64,000 bases of DNA from Stagonosporopsis chrysanthemi (GCA_022560025.1 JAFISE010000002.1:186001-250000), one strand, 5' to 3'. Positions 20,552 to 33,843 are shown, counted from the stretch's first letter. The notes: generated from the sequence alone by a model not told the origin. Made by a program: numbers and translations.

Positions 20552-22757
20552 TCAGGTGAGGGGTACGGGACGGGCCTGACAACGATTTCTAGGTAGACAC
20601 GGTCGAGATCTAGTCAGTGGGGAGAGCGGATCTGGGCGAGAATGAGCTGATGTGTACGCCGGTCTGGCCGACACACCGGTCGCACGCAATATATCCACAG
20701 CGGCAATAGGCTACCAAGATCGAACGAGCGGTCGAGCGAGCGTCCTCTGACAGCTGGCCAATATAGACTCTGCATGCCGACGAAGATTGCCATCATAGCA
20801 TAGCGTCGGCGTCTTGGAATCGGATTGCACACCTCTACGAGCGTATCTTCGCTCTCTTTTCCCTTTTGGCTGATCTTCGCTGTGTGAGCCATCCTTATCT
20901 GGGCTGGATGTGACAGGCGTGCACAAGCGGCAGACACGAGGGCCACGTTGAGACACGACCAACTCTACGGGACTGACTTTGCGCGGCTCGAAAGGATCGA
21001 TAGCGGCAGCGGGAGTGGCTGACTGAACAGACGTGCACTGATCAAGAGCATGATCAAGGTCCGCGATAAGGAACATCTTCGCTCCTTCTGTCTTGTTGGG
21101 GTGCTAGGGTGATGTGATTTGCGTGCGGTACGGCCAACACGCATGTGTCTCAACAGGGCCGTACGGTGGCAGCGAATCCTACTAAACCCCGGGACCAGAT
21201 CAATCTATCGGAGAATTCCAGCTCTTCTCATAATTGCATCCATGCATTACAGATCGAGGTCGTAGACCGCTGATCAGATAGCAAGGCTGGCACGGATCCA
21301 GTCGGAGGAGATCAGCCTCGCTAGGGAACACGGCCCTCTGGCGCGCGCGAGCCAGTGCCCTCCTATGGACGCACTTCGACCAAAGAAGAGCCTGCAAGAC
21401 CAAGGAAGGCAAGCCCTCCGTTCGCTTTGCATCCAGGATCGTGCGACCTTCTGGAAGAGTGCAAGGCTGTGGCGAAGCATTTTGGATCTTCCAGGCTCGC
21501 GTGGGTTTCCCCCATTCAGGCTTACATATCCATCTTGGAGTTGGGAGACAGGAGTCACGAGCCAAGTACCGTCCATGTTTGTTGTGCATAGTCGCCAAAC
21601 CTGATGTTTGGGCTGTGGCTTACGCTATCTAGCCCGCGCACTTTTGTTACACTGTACTTTGTCAGGGTCCCAAGGCGCGGCACGGTGCCACCAAATTACC
21701 ACTTTTGTCTCTCAGCACATCAAAGCCCGCCACACGCGATATGAGTCTGCTCTATCACGATCTCAATCTCCACGCATTTTATACTTTGGCAGCTCTGCGA
21801 CACAATCACACTGCCGTCACCAGGGGTAGGGTTGCGTTGTTGAGATAAGAACCAATATCACTCTATATATAGCGGCCGCCCCGGCCGGGTCTGGCAACAT
21901 GAGACGTACGCTAAAGGTGCATACTTGGAGGATTCTGAGGTTGCAAACTCTTGTTGATGCGGCACCATACGCAGTAGTATGCAGGCGATGCTGCCGGATG
22001 GTATCGAAACCTTCGTGTTCCAAAGAGTCTTAGCTTCCGCCAACTATCGAATGAACTAGCGCGGGCGGCGCCGCAGTAGTGCGTGAAGCCTTGCAAGCTA
22101 AAGGCGGCCGGACTATCAGCACTCACTTTGGCGTGTGGCTGGTGAGCCGACGCGATTAAGTCATTCAGGGGTACGATTTTGCGTCGTTTTCAGTCTAGAC
22201 GAACATGTGGTCGACAGGGCCGTGACAATCGTCACAGCCAATGAACCGCCGCCGTCTCGCTGAGAGCCGCTGGCAACGGCCAGATTCATTGGGTTTCTCA
22301 AACAGAGCTGAGGACCCACCGAATAGGCCCTGTACCTGGCCTTGCTGCGGGAACAGTACTCGCCTAGTACGCCAGGTGTCGCTGTTGGTGACGCTAGACA
22401 CATGAAGTCTGCCACAACCAAACATGGCAGTACCCTAGAACGAGGTGACAGAGCTCGAGCTCTGCAAGACACGAGTCTGGCTCGGAGGATCCTGTCGCTT
22501 GGTTTCTACAGCTCGGGGAGCTGCGACAATCTAGCCGCGCCTACTAAAAACAGACAGAGTTCATAACTGCATCAAGTCACTCTTTCTTTCCTCTTGCTCA
22601 TCACTGCTCACCACCTTCCTGCTTTAGCACAGTCTTTCGTTCTTGGGTGTGCTCGAAGTAGAACTCCAACCTCGTCACTCGAAAGCATCTTTCGCTGCTC
22701 GCTTCACATCATCATTAATACTGCTTGGGCACTGTCATAAGCCCACCGCTTCTTAAC
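20552..22757. other. 2.2 kb gene-poor region
   Basis: Long gap between the Mpv17-like and GH16 genes. Small open frames on both strands show no domain, Met context or splice pattern worth calling. A TATATATA run with a CG-rich flank occurs near 21863-21885. The final 150 bp are C/T-rich leader of the GH16 gene. Confidence 0.5.
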
Positions 22758-24184
22758 ATGGCGTCCTTCAACAACGAGAAGTTCGCCAGCGAGCCTGAGG
22801 GCGACCGCATTGAGCCTCACAACCCTTTCGCTACACCAGGAGTGCAGACACCAAACACCCTCACACCCCGCGCATCTCACCACAACTCGAGGTCAGTCAG
22901 TAGAGATGGCTCGAGTACTGGCTACCGCGGCGGCAATGACTACAACTACTTCCGCTCCCGACGTGTCAAGAAGGGCGAGGTTGAGAAGCCTTGGCTCGAC
23001 CGCAAGGACCCCAGGGAGAAGTGGGTCACCATTATTCCCATTGCAGGTCTCGTCCTTGGTGTCATTATCACTGGCATCTTGATCTGGGACGGCATTCGCA
23101 CTGTCGCTGTTCACAAGTACTGCGAAGTCTACACAGACGACTTCTCCTCATGGAACGACAAGGTCTGGACCAAGGAAGTCGAAGTTGGTGGCTTCGGGTA
23201 AGTTTTAACAGTCTCACTGCCAGGTGGTCAATCACTGACAATTTCTGTAGCAATGGTCAATTCGAGCAGACTACCAACACCGATGAGAACGTCTTCCTCA
23301 AGGACGGTGTTCTCGTCATCAAGCCCACTCTGCAGGATGAGAGCTTGATTAACAACGACAACATCCTCGACCTCAGTGGCCAGGGCTGCACCGGTCCTAA
23401 GTTTACCGACTGCGTCGCCGCCACAAACACCACCAACGGTACCATCATCAACCCTGTCAAGTCTGGTCGCATCAACACCAAGCTTGGTGCTTCCATCAAG
23501 TATGGCCGCATCGAAGTTGAGGCTAAGCTTCCCTCGGGAGATTGGCTTTGGCCTGCCATCTGGATGTTGCCCAAGGACAATGTCTACGGCGCCTGGCCCC
23601 GCTCCGGCGAGATTGACATCATGGAGTCTCGCGGAAATAACCACACCTACGCCCAGGGAGGAAACAACATTGCTTCTAGCACTCTCCATTTTGGTCCCGA
23701 CCCCGTCAACGATGGCTGGTGGAAGAACAACGTCAAGCGCAAGGCCCTCCACACCACCTACGCTGCTGGTTACAACACCTTCGGTGTTGAGTGGTCCGAA
23801 AAGTACATCTTCACTTACATCAACACCCGTCTTCTTCAGGTCATGTACACCCACTTCGATGAGCCATTCTTTGAGTATGGTCGCTTCCCTCTCGCCGACA
23901 GCAATGGTACACGTCTAGACAACCCTTGGGCTGCCACGGGCAGCAATACTTCGCCCTTTGATCAAGATTTCTACCTCATTATCAACGTCGCTGTTGGTGG
24001 AACTAATGGTTGGTTTGAGGATGGTAAGTCCGCCAAGCCATGGCTTGACGGCTCAAAGACTGCGAAGAAGGACTTCTGGCAGGCCAAGGATCAGTGGTAC
24101 CCTACATGGGAGGAGGGCGGCCAGATGGAGGTCAAGAGCGTGAAGATTTGGCAGCAGTCTGGCTACAACGGTTGCAACGCGTAA
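22758..24184 (+). CDS. Membrane-anchored GH16 beta-glucanase/transglycosylase-like enzyme (2 exons)
   Basis: Exons are 22758-23197 and 23251-24184, giving 457 residues. A Ser/Arg/Asn-rich cytosolic tail of about 88 residues leads to one transmembrane helix (about 91-110, IIPIAGLVLGVIITGILIW), so this is a type II membrane protein with a lumenal or extracellular GH16 domain. The catalytic ExDxxE signature is GEIDIMESRG (about 266). WPAIWMLP before it and FYLIINVAVGGTNGW after it are conserved GH16 stretches, with aromatic Trp residues lining the cleft. The topology recalls Kre6/Skn1 proteins, which act in beta-1,6-glucan assembly, but the sequence is shorter and closer to the beta-1,3-glucanase/laminarinase GH16 group. 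Role in wall glucan remodelling is inferred. Confidence 0.88.
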
Positions 24185-26894
24185 CGTGGAGGTTCACTAG
24201 ACTTGACGTAAGAGGCGTTTGGTGTTCGGGTGGCTTAAACGGCGATCGACAGGGTCAGTCACGCCGCGCTGTGCACAACAGCTATGATCATACAATCCAT
24301 AGACACAACTATTAATTTTTATTCCTTACACCATTACGACAACGCATAGGGGAAGTTGTGGTGTTGCAATTTCTTTGATCCACGAGTGCGGCACTCCCGC
24401 TCGGCATCGGTTCAGGGGGTGGGCGATGTGTGCAGGGGTGACACGGCTCAGGGTCCATTTTTAGCCCTGTACCTTGCAGCAGATCCTTTCTTTAGCCAGC
24501 TCTTTTAACCCACCCCGGTCAAACCTCCGTGGCCATGTCAGCGTCCAATGGTCTTATCGTCCAATAATGGCTGAGACGTCACCGCTACGCCATTGCCGCG
24601 GCACAAATAGACGCTGCAGGCATTTGACTCTCGTGGCTGCAAAACTATGCAGCCGCCACCAGATTGCAGGAACTGTCTCAATACCCTTGGTGCGGGCAAC
24701 AATATCGCAAAACCTGTTTCCACACACCCAACATACTGGGCCAACGTCTGCTAGCTAGAAGAGCGAGTTTCCGTCGCTATATCGATCCCATCATTTTCTC
24801 ACCGTTCACCTCGGTACCCTTACAAATTCCCTCCCGCCGTGTTTTGACCGGGCGGACGATGCTGTCTTGAGTACCATGGATCACAGCGGGCAAATTCCAC
24901 GAGGGAAGGGTTTTAGCGGTCGCCGTTACATTCCGGCCCGTGTGGCCTCCCAGTCACATCGTTCATTGCCTCAACCAGTAGTCTCGGCACCCTTTTGAGC
25001 TTATCGCTACTTTAGCCTGCACCGCCACGAGCAAGGGGCCTTGCAGACGACTGACTCTTCGCCAGTGCGCTAGTCTTACGCTAATCCTAAAGACCTGTCG
25101 GCCCTTGTGGCCTGGTGTTCCAAGCTATCGATTGACCCGCCTCGTTGTCGTCCCTCTCTTTTTGTCTTGCAGTTTGGCTTCGCCGGCGGCCTTCGGCCAT
25201 GGCTCTCAGGGTCGCTGCGTGCCATGGTAGAGGTACTCGCTTGAACAACTTGAGGCTCTGTCCAGGGAAAAGAATGCGAAAATCAGGTTCGGCGGTCTCG
25301 GGAGCAGATAATGGGTCGCGCAGACGTAGGGTCTCCCAGAACTGGTCATGGAACCTCGCACGAAGAGGAGTGCTGAGGGAGTTGCGTCCGTGATGCCATG
25401 TGGGCTGGGCTGAATTGTACCGAGGAACGCTATCAACTGTCAGACAGTAGAGTTGAGACCGTCAACTACAGTGACCGTCTCGATCGTTGACATCACGCAG
25501 ATCGTCCGCTCCATCAACATCTTAGAGTGAGGCTGTCAGTCCAACTACTGATGATGCTAGGATCGTCAACATCGTGGATCGATATGCCTGCCAACAGCGA
25601 TGCATCACAGACCACAGTCAAATTGTAATGGTGGAGCAGCAGCTGTCAAACTTCTGGAGAACCGAGATCTTCAAGGATCCAGAACCAAGAAGACATCACA
25701 TCCAGCTGCCACGACAGCCTTGCCCGTGCATCCTCAGATGTGGCCGAATCCACAACGGGCACCTTCGCGCCTTGGGCTGCGGGTGATGAGCATATCGGTA
25801 CGCAAGTCGAGCCCGAAATAGGCCGTACTGTCACGATTGGCTGAAACGCGCCAGGAACACGCACACTTTAGGCAGTTTGCCCAGGCAATGCTGACTAGGG
25901 GCACTTAGCGCTAGTCACACGCCGAAGTGGGTCAACCTCACGCGGACTGAGTCGACTCCTGACCATGTAACGAGACCGTCGCTGAACATCATGCTTGTGT
26001 TTGTTGCACAATTTCCTTTACGGGGTGGCGTTCTCCATTACAGCTGCGAGCGCAATCGGCGGTACCTGGTTTTCACACTCGACGCCTAAATCAGGGGCTC
26101 CAAGGCAAGCCAAGCATGACTCGAGCATGGGCACAATAAACAGGCCGGCGAAAAGAGAGCAATTCTGCAAGAACTATTGCTGGGCTACGAGCATGTTCCA
26201 GATGTGAGCAAAAACGACCAAGTTTCCGATGCGAGGATACTTAGCACGCGTGCATGTGCCGCTGTCTGCATGTACTACTGCCATGTTGGCTCCTTCGCAT
26301 GGGCCACCCTGGCCGGTGCTCAAGCCTGCAGGTTGGCTATCCTTTCCAGGATTGTTGACCTGGTCAGCGTCTCGATGTGGCCGCAGCTTCTGGACTTGTT
26401 TTTGTGTATCAGTTCCGCTAGCTCACGATGAAGCATCCGCCAGGCTAGATGATACTGACAGGCACTTGGCTCGTGTTCGCCTGGCGAGCTCCATGCTCGC
26501 TTGACCGACTTTGCAGGAGCTGAGTCTAGCTCTTGCACACTTCAGTCGTTAGTTCGACATCGGGCAATGTTGAGCTATCAGTTGTCGGCGGTCCCATGGT
26601 TCTAGTCCGGGCGCCACGCTGAGCATTTATGGTGAATGTTCGTCAAACTCGGTTCTCTTCTTAGCTATTCTGAGATTGTCAAAACTTAAACCAGCCTGGC
26701 TGCCGCACCGATATTTAGTTTTGGTGTTCATCATATGCCTGAGCCCTGCGGCTGATCATTTCTGTCCGAGATACATTCGCTCCCTCTCTGTCGATCATTG
26801 ACGAGTGGCACTCTGTTCCACGGAACATCAACTTATACACTCGCTTTGTTTTACGATACCCTTCCTCACTCCATAGTAGTCCTAATCAGCAGTC
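24185..26894. other. 2.7 kb upstream region of the GT2 gene
   Basis: No gene is supportable. The region is of mixed composition with many short frames. Its size suggests a large regulatory region for the downstream glycosyltransferase, or unannotated non-coding transcripts. No repeat family recognised. Confidence 0.5.
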
Positions 26895-29714
26895 ATGAGC
26901 CACAGCTTCCTTGACGCTCCTGCTTTGAGCAGCAGGTCGTCAGTGGACGATTTCTCGCAACAAGCAAGCGGCACACAAACACCACGCAGCAGAGCCTCTC
27001 AGAGAGTGGGGCGACACAAGTCTTCGTACATTCTGGAATCGCTTCCTCCTCCATCGCCATCATGGACACCCGCACCATCAATCGGCCCACTAAGTGGCAC
27101 CACTACGGCGCGCACGTCGCGACGCAACTCCTTCACATCCATGCATTCGATGGCCAGCCAGGGAGGAATCATGGAGGAGATCAAGCACGAGGCTATGGTC
27201 AACTTTCTGTTCCAGCAACAGTGCAGTGAGTATTGCCGTCCCTGAATTCTTAGCGCGGCACTAACGGGCAATTACAGAGAAGCTCTGGATTAGCAGCGGC
27301 AGTGGCGAGATCGAGGGCATCCTTGTACGAAAATCGCGAGGCAACTACGTAGCTTGCCCGTCGCCGTTGATTGACTCTGCGCTCGGTTACTACGCATCTC
27401 TGATCAACCTCCCGGCCGTCATCACAATCAACTCCCGTGTCATCCAGGCATTCGTTCAGTTCACACCCGATGCGACGGACGTTCCCCTCGGCAAGGGCCT
27501 TCACATCCAGATCCTTCCTACGATTGACGATCTGCCCAAGGCGCGAAAGAACCAAGGCGCCGCTTTCCTTGCAGCCGAGCAACTGCTTCTTGTATGGGAC
27601 GACGACCCAAATGCGATCTTGGACCGAGCGACGCGCATCGAAGATGAGCTGGTGAAGCTTGTCTGGAAGGCCGGTGAGCCTGAAGTCGTCGAGGACGAGA
27701 TCAACGAGAAGAAGGGCCCCGCAGTGGTTGAGACCGAGATTGACGAGGAGACTGGCGAGTACAAGCCCGAAGTCCGCCCCACAAACATCATGAACGGTAT
27801 CTTGGTCGGCATCACGCTGGTTATCATCACTGTCATGTTGGGTCTTGGATTCAAGCAAATCGCCATCCAGGTCATGGTCGACCAGAACTACGTTCGCATC
27901 GCCTTTCTGGTTTTGATCCCGGTCCAGATCTTCTTCACACTCTTCTTCGCACAGGTCATCGTTGGCTGTTTCGCACAGATGATCGGCCCCATTCGCCAGA
28001 TGAAGACCAACTCCAGGTATTACTCCGCACTTCTACCCCGCCGTCTGACTGGCAAGCTTCCCCACATCACCGTTCAGTGCCCTGTCTACAAGGAGGGTCT
28101 CCAGTCCGTTATCGCGCCAACTGTGAAGTCACTCAAGGCTGCCATGGCTACCTACGAACTTCAGGGTGGATCTGCCAACATCTTTATCAATGATGATGGT
28201 CTGCAGCTTATCGACGAGGAGGAGCGCCAGGCACGTATCGAGTTTTACCAGGATCACAGCATCGGCTGGACTGCCCGTCCCAAGCACGGTCTCGATGGCT
28301 TCGTCCGCAAGGGAAAGTTCAAGAAGGCTTCCAACATGAACTTCGGTCTTATGCTGAGTAACAATGTCGAGGAGAAGCTTGCTGTCGTTCAGCGCGACCA
28401 GAACTGGACTCAGGATGACGAGGCTAAAGAGTACGAGCGTTGTCTCAAGGAAGTCGTCGAGGAGCATGGCCGTGCCTGGGCGGATGGCAACATTCGTATC
28501 GGCGACTACATCATTCTCATCGACTCTGACACCCGTGTCCCAGTCGACTGCTTCCTCGATGCCGCGTCCGAAATGGAGCAGTCTCCTGAAGTTGGTATCA
28601 TGCAATTCTCGTCCGGCGTCATGCAGGTCGTTCACAACTACTTTGAGAACGGGTAAGCATACGTTACGAAAATACAGATTCAAGCGCACAGCTAACAATT
28701 CTTAGAATCACTTTCTTCACGAACATGGTTTACACCTCCATTCGTTACACAGTCGCTAACGGTGACGTCGCTCCTTTCGTCGGTCACAATGCTATTCTTC
28801 GCTGGTCTGCCGTCCAGCAGGTTTCGTACTTCGATGAGGACAACTACGAGAAGTTCTGGTCTGAGTCCCATGTCTCCGAGGATTTCGATATGTCCTTGCG
28901 TCTCCAGGTCAACGGTTACATCATTCGTCTCGCAGCTTGGGCCGGCGAGGGCTTCAAAGAAGGCGTTTCCCTGACTGTCTACGACGAGCTTGCGCGCTGG
29001 GAGAAGTACGCCTATGGATGCAACGAGCTTCTGTTCAACCCAATGCGCTTCTGGTTGACCCGTGGACCTTTCACACCTCTCTTCCGCAGCTTCTTGTTCT
29101 CTAACATCCGTTTCACCTCTAAGGTCACCATTATCTCGTACATTGGTACCTACTACGCTATCGGCGCCGCGTGGATCATGACATTGGCCAACTACTTCGC
29201 AGTTGGTTGGTTCAACGGCTACCTCGATAAGTACTACCTTGACTCCTGGAAGGTCTGGTTCTCCATTGTAATTGTCTTTACTGGTCTTGGAAACTTGTCC
29301 CTTGCTATCATGCGCTACCGTGTTGGCGACAAGGGCTTCTTGGCTTCGCTTTTCGAGAACATTAAGTGGATTCTCATGATGGCGACTTTCCTCGGTGGTC
29401 TTTCTCTGCACGTATCCTCGGCTCTTCTTGCCCATATGTTCGAATACGACATGCAGTGGGGTGCTACTTCCAAGGAAGCCGAATTCTCCAACTTCTTCAT
29501 CGAAGTTCCTAAGGTCCTGAAGAGTTTCAAGTACTCAATTGCCTTCGGTGTTCTCGGTATTGCCGGTATGATCATTCTCGCTGTCGGCCCCTTCATTCCC
29601 TACGGCTGGGAAATCACTGACTTTGTCGCTATCTTGCCAATGGCCATGGTGTGCGGATCGCACTTGTTGCTGCCGATTGCGCTCAATCCTGCGCTTATGA
29701 CATTCACTTTCTAA
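26895..29714 (+). CDS. GT2: Family 2 glycosyltransferase of the fungal hyphal-growth (GT2) type (3 exons)
   Basis: Exons are 26895-27225, 27278-28652 and 28706-29714, giving 904 residues. A Ser-rich N-terminal region precedes two transmembrane helices near residues 283-345. The cytosolic GT-A domain follows with HITVQCPVYKEGL (about 377), FINDDGLQL, YIILIDSDTRVP (the DxD metal motif, about 526) and SHVSEDFDMSLRLQ (catalytic Asp, about 626). Four to six further membrane helices end the protein. It resembles the GT2 enzymes of plant-pathogenic fungi such as Zymoseptoria tritici, which are needed for hyphal growth and the outer wall surface. It is related to, but distinct from, chitin and hyaluronan synthases: the QxxRW motif is not seen in its usual place. 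The polymer made is unknown. Confidence 0.9.
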
Positions 29715-30179
29715 GTTAGCCATATCTTTATCATGGTTCGGCGTTTTATAATGAGCCGGCGAGCTCCATGTTCATTACCCACTGGCGGCGACCAGGTAAA
29801 TATTCTGCATCCATGTGGCGCTACATATACAAGCTCGTATGCACTCTTTTCACACTCCTAGAATAGACATAATGTATTAAGTCCACATCATTAATTACTT
29901 TGCTGTGTTTGTTTCTTTACGCTTTCATGACACAAGAGTGGGATAGAAGAGCTAATGCCCATTTCGGGAAGGTGGGGTCGGCTTACCGTATGGAGCAACC
30001 CAGTCATCACCTTCTGATTGCGAACGTCGAATGCCAGCAGGAAGCCGACTATCGGATCGAATTCTACAAAAAAACAAAACAGAATCACTGAGAGCTTGCG
30101 GCGCTTCCTACATCACCAACAAGCATTGCACGCGTCCCTCCATCAAGCATCACCGCCACCATTCATCAACAAAGGCATC
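29715..30179. other. Intergenic region GT2 to PLP-enzyme gene
   Basis: About 465 bp, AT-rich after 29860. The frame of the next gene stays open upstream to about 30018, but no Met context supports an earlier start. Confidence 0.5.
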
Positions 30180-31283
30180 ATGCCTTACAGTCCCAAAGTC
30201 GGAGATCCAATTTCATCGCTCGACACACCTTCCATGATAGTAAACCTCGATCTCATGGAGCAGAACATCGAGAAACTCATGTCGCAACTGCTCCGCTCAG
30301 GCGTCAACATTCGCCCGCATTCCAAGACGACCAAATCCGCTGTCCTCGCTCAGAAACTTATCGCCGCCGGCGCAAAAGGCGCCTGCGTGGCCAAACTGAG
30401 CGAGGCGGAAGTCATGTGCGCGAAAGGTGTCACGGATCTCCTTATCACGTGTGAGATCATCGGTCCTGCGAAGGTTGCGCGGCTCGTGGAGTTGTTCAAT
30501 GAATACAGAACGGTGCGGATTGTGGTTGATAGTGAAGAGGGCGCGCGGGCGATCGATGCCGCCATTGCAGAGGCGGGGATCGAGGATCGTATTCTCACGC
30601 TTGTGGATCTGGATGTCGGGTTGCATCGGACAGGAGTTGAGCCTGGTCAGCCTGCGCTGCAGCTCGCGAGGACGGTTGCAGGGCTCAAGCACCTGGAGCT
30701 GATAGGGGTGCAGGGGTACGAAGGGCATTTGCAGCATGTGCATGGTATGGAGGAGAGGAGGAGGATGTGTCTCGAGAGCATGAAGACGTTGGTTGACACC
30801 GCGTCTGCGCTTAGGGAAGATGGTCACAAAATGGATGTTGTCACTACAGGTGGGACGGGGACGGCGGAGTTCTGCGTCACGGTGCCGGGGGTAACGGAGG
30901 TCCAGCCTGGGAGCTTCCTGTTCATGGATACGGATTATCGGAATGCAGTGGGCTCCAAATATTCGAATAGCTTGACCATTTTGGCAACGGTCATTAGCAA
31001 GCAGGGACCAAAGAGCGTCACGATTGATACGGGGCTCAAGTCGCTCACGACCGATAGTGGGCTTGCGGAGTGCAAGACCTTGGGGTATACATATGGAGTC
31101 TTGGGAGACGAGCACGGGTCGCTGTCTTGGACGGACGGGAAGGAGCTGAGGATTGGGGACCGCGTTGAGATGGTGCCGAGTCATATTGATCCGACCATTA
31201 ACTTGCACGACTATTACTACGCACACCGGAAGGGCGTCATTGAGGAGATTTGGCCGGTTGATGGGAGAGGAAAGGTACAGTGA
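30180..31283 (+). CDS. D-threonine aldolase / D-serine dehydratase-like PLP enzyme
   Basis: Intronless, 367 residues. Fold type III PLP enzyme with an alanine-racemase-like barrel. LDTPSMIVNLDLMEQNI opens the barrel, and the PLP lysine lies in RPHSKTTKS (about Lys49). GVQGYEGHLQH and VTTGGTGTAEF bind phosphate, and the C-terminal domain has VEMVPSHIDPTINLHDYYY. The metal-site pair is His335-x-Asp337. Characterised D-threonine aldolases use His and Asp here, whereas D-serine dehydratases (Dsd1) use His and Cys, so aldolase-type chemistry (D-threonine to glycine plus acetaldehyde) is favoured. Start chosen at the first ATG (MPYSPKVGDPISSLDTP), which aligns with the family N-terminus. It stands alone, with no pathway neighbours. 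Confidence 0.85.
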   Translation: MPYSPKVGDPISSLDTPSMIVNLDLMEQNIEKLMSQLLRSGVNIRPHSKTTKSAVLAQKLIAAGAKGACVAKLSEAEVMCAKGVTDLLITCEIIGPAKVARLVELFNEYRTVRIVVDSEEGARAIDAAIAEAGIEDRILTLVDLDVGLHRTGVEPGQPALQLARTVAGLKHLELIGVQGYEGHLQHVHGMEERRRMCLESMKTLVDTASALREDGHKMDVVTTGGTGTAEFCVTVPGVTEVQPGSFLFMDTDYRNAVGSKYSNSLTILATVISKQGPKSVTIDTGLKSLTTDSGLAECKTLGYTYGVLGDEHGSLSWTDGKELRIGDRVEMVPSHIDPTINLHDYYYAHRKGVIEEIWPVDGRGKVQ

Positions 31284-33843
31284 GGTTAGACGCGGTCGAA
31301 TACTTCTCTTTTCGAACGTGCTCCAAGCATATCTTCGAGAGGGCATTTTCCTTTGCAGTGTCCCACTACATATTACAGGCCCGTGGTCTTGACATCTCAA
31401 TCAGACTGTTCAGTACCAAAAACATCACGAGTCTATTTTGTGGCCCTCACTGATGTGTCATGACCTCAAGTACTGCTGGGAAGTTGGAACGTCAACCCGA
31501 AGGTCAGAATGAGCACATCCGTCAGCTGCGCGAATCGATATCGAGAAGGTAGACGGGACTATAGAGCGTAAGGACGCCACAGAAGTCCATGGGATCAGTG
31601 GTTGCTCGTCAGAGTCAGACAAGGGTTTCAAGTGTGGGAAACGACCGCCTCTCACCGCGATTGGATCGAACCAGTGATTCAACATAATGCGTCATGCGAT
31701 GATGCAAGTCCACCTTAGCTCTCCCACAGTTCACCGAATCTAGACTCACCAATCTTGTGACACACATCGTCAAGATTGAAAGTTAGGTCATCTAAGCTCG
31801 TGCAGCGTCCAGGCGTGCCAGCGCGAGCAGTATGCATACCAAAGCTGGTCAGGCTCAGTGCTTTGCCTTCCCCTGGCGCGTAACGGACCGCTCCCGAGTA
31901 CTCGAATCTATGATCCACTCGTGAACGACTTGGGACCGGACTTTGTCTTTACCGTTCATGTGAGTACAGGGACAGATGTGGGGTGTCTCGGACCCCATCT
32001 TGGAAGAACATCTGGATGCCCGCTGGAGAAACGGGTTTGTGTCTTAGACCGAGGGCGATTACCGGACCATGACTATGTCAATTGTTGCAGGATCGCGTCT
32101 TTGCAGCGTATCATTATCAGTTATCGTTTGGCTAAAGAGCAATTGCGTTTGTTTCGTGTAAAAAGTGTTTGTCAATACGACCTGATCCCCCTAGCAGCAT
32201 GCACTCTGCCGGAGACCTTGGGTTCTTGCAACTATTCACAATTCGCCCAGACGTTCACAACATAAGAAAGGTAAGCATTGTAACTCTGTCTCGATCTTTC
32301 TTTGGGCCTCCCCGAATATAGCCAAGGACGTCATCGACCCACCAAAACGCGGATCATACACGGACGCACGTGTTTGTTAGACGATACTACAAGTGGAAGC
32401 AAGTCTATGATCGCAACAAACACTTACGTCTCGGACCTGCTTCCAGAGGAATTGAGCGAAATGATAGCTCAGTTGTGAACACCTGTATCGCACACTAATG
32501 GTGCAATCGCGCGCGTGACAAGAACAGTAAACCATCTCCGGATTCACGGGCGTCCGAAGATCTTCATTGCAGCAAGACTCGTGCATTGCTTGATGCAGGT
32601 CGTCAGTTCGCACGTCCAACTGGCTCACGGCGAAGGGCGCCGTGGGGAAAGAATGCAGGTTGGTGGTGCGGCGCATTTCGCGGCCCCTTTGCCAGCCTCT
32701 CGATTTTCCAACACCACATTCCGAACGCGTGTCTTACATCACGCCTATGAGTATGCAGGCTGCTCGGAAGCCTGTGGACGCCAATGCTTCCACAACCTTT
32801 CGTGTCTCTCGCACAGAGCTGCCAGCTTGAAGCCGACACAGCAATGCGTTTGGCAAGAGTCAGCCATGGTGACAAGTGGTCATGTAGTTGTGCGGCAGAA
32901 GTTGATGCCACAATGTCACACAAACCCGGTCCTGCGGCTGTCCCGCACGCTTACGGGCTCTTCGCCTCTCATACCGCTGTATGCGGCCACATTGAGACAG
33001 TACTTGCTTTTCCCCGGCTGAACCGGGCTTGACCGTGGAACAGGGCAGGCGCGTGGGTATCACCGCTGGCTGGTATTCTGCCATGCGAGCGCTCCCTCAG
33101 AGCGGAGCCAACATCCATGTCACCACTATAGGCATATCAAGACTAGCTTTACCCTCAAGTGAGGGCGAGCTGTGGAATCCTCGGACCTCACAAGATGATG
33201 CAGGCAGGTATCGGGAGACGCATGCGGGCTCGGTACAGATCCGAGCTCCACGGCAACAGACTTCCACTCGCTAATATATTCCTTTAGAAGAGTATTTCAT
33301 GCAGAGCCTCCATTTTCGTAATGGCTTCCCTTTCTGTTCCCGGTGAACAGTCGTTCGCAATCGGGCCCCTTTACTGTCTACCTGCGACGGATACGAGCCG
33401 TGCTCCTTGCATGCAAATCCACGCGTCCCGGAATCGGTCGTGCAACGCCAACAAAACATCGATTACCTTCATGGCGCAGCGCTCCGGCCCGGGCAAAACA
33501 CATATGCAAGATTGTAGCACGACAGTCAGCTAGGAAATTCACCGCTCTCGAGGCAAAGCGAACAGCTCGTTCATATTCAACATAATCAGCGACCCGAGAC
33601 GCTGTGCAGCGGAAACCATCCCTTGCCTCTCCTGACGTATCCATGGTACTGGAAACGCTGTGTGGTGCCTGAAGTAATCGTTCAAACCTTTCTCCGCATT
33701 CTCTTGCCTCCGCTCGTGGGAGAAGAAGGCACCTGGTGATACTCTTCTATTGTCTTATTCTGATCCCTCTACCTGGCTACCAGTCCACTCTGCTTGGACT
33801 GATCCAACTGCTCCCTTCATTCCGTCCATGGTCACCTCGAAAC
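31284..33843. other. 2.6 kb gene-poor region
   Basis: No gene supported. The longest plus-strand frame (32515-33021) is Cys/His/Ser-rich without domain signatures. A minus-strand stretch at 31715-31918 looks mildly protein-like (FNLDDVCHKIGESRFGELW) but has no family match I recognise. Confidence 0.45.

Noticed and set aside
21200..21598. 132-residue minus-strand frame in the 2.2 kb gap
   Set aside because: No family signature, and equal-length frames exist on the other strand; typical random open frames in GC-balanced DNA.
27250..28698. Two minus-strand frames inside the GT2 gene
   Set aside because: Asp/Val/Leu-rich antisense shadows of the glycosyltransferase exons.
30297..31400. 367-residue open frame antisense to the D-threonine-aldolase-type gene
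   Set aside because: Mirror of a high-GC coding region; Arg/Pro/His-rich without domains, while the plus strand has a full family match.
32515..33021. 168-residue plus-strand frame
   Set aside because: Composition unlike a globular protein and overlapped by similar frames on both strands.
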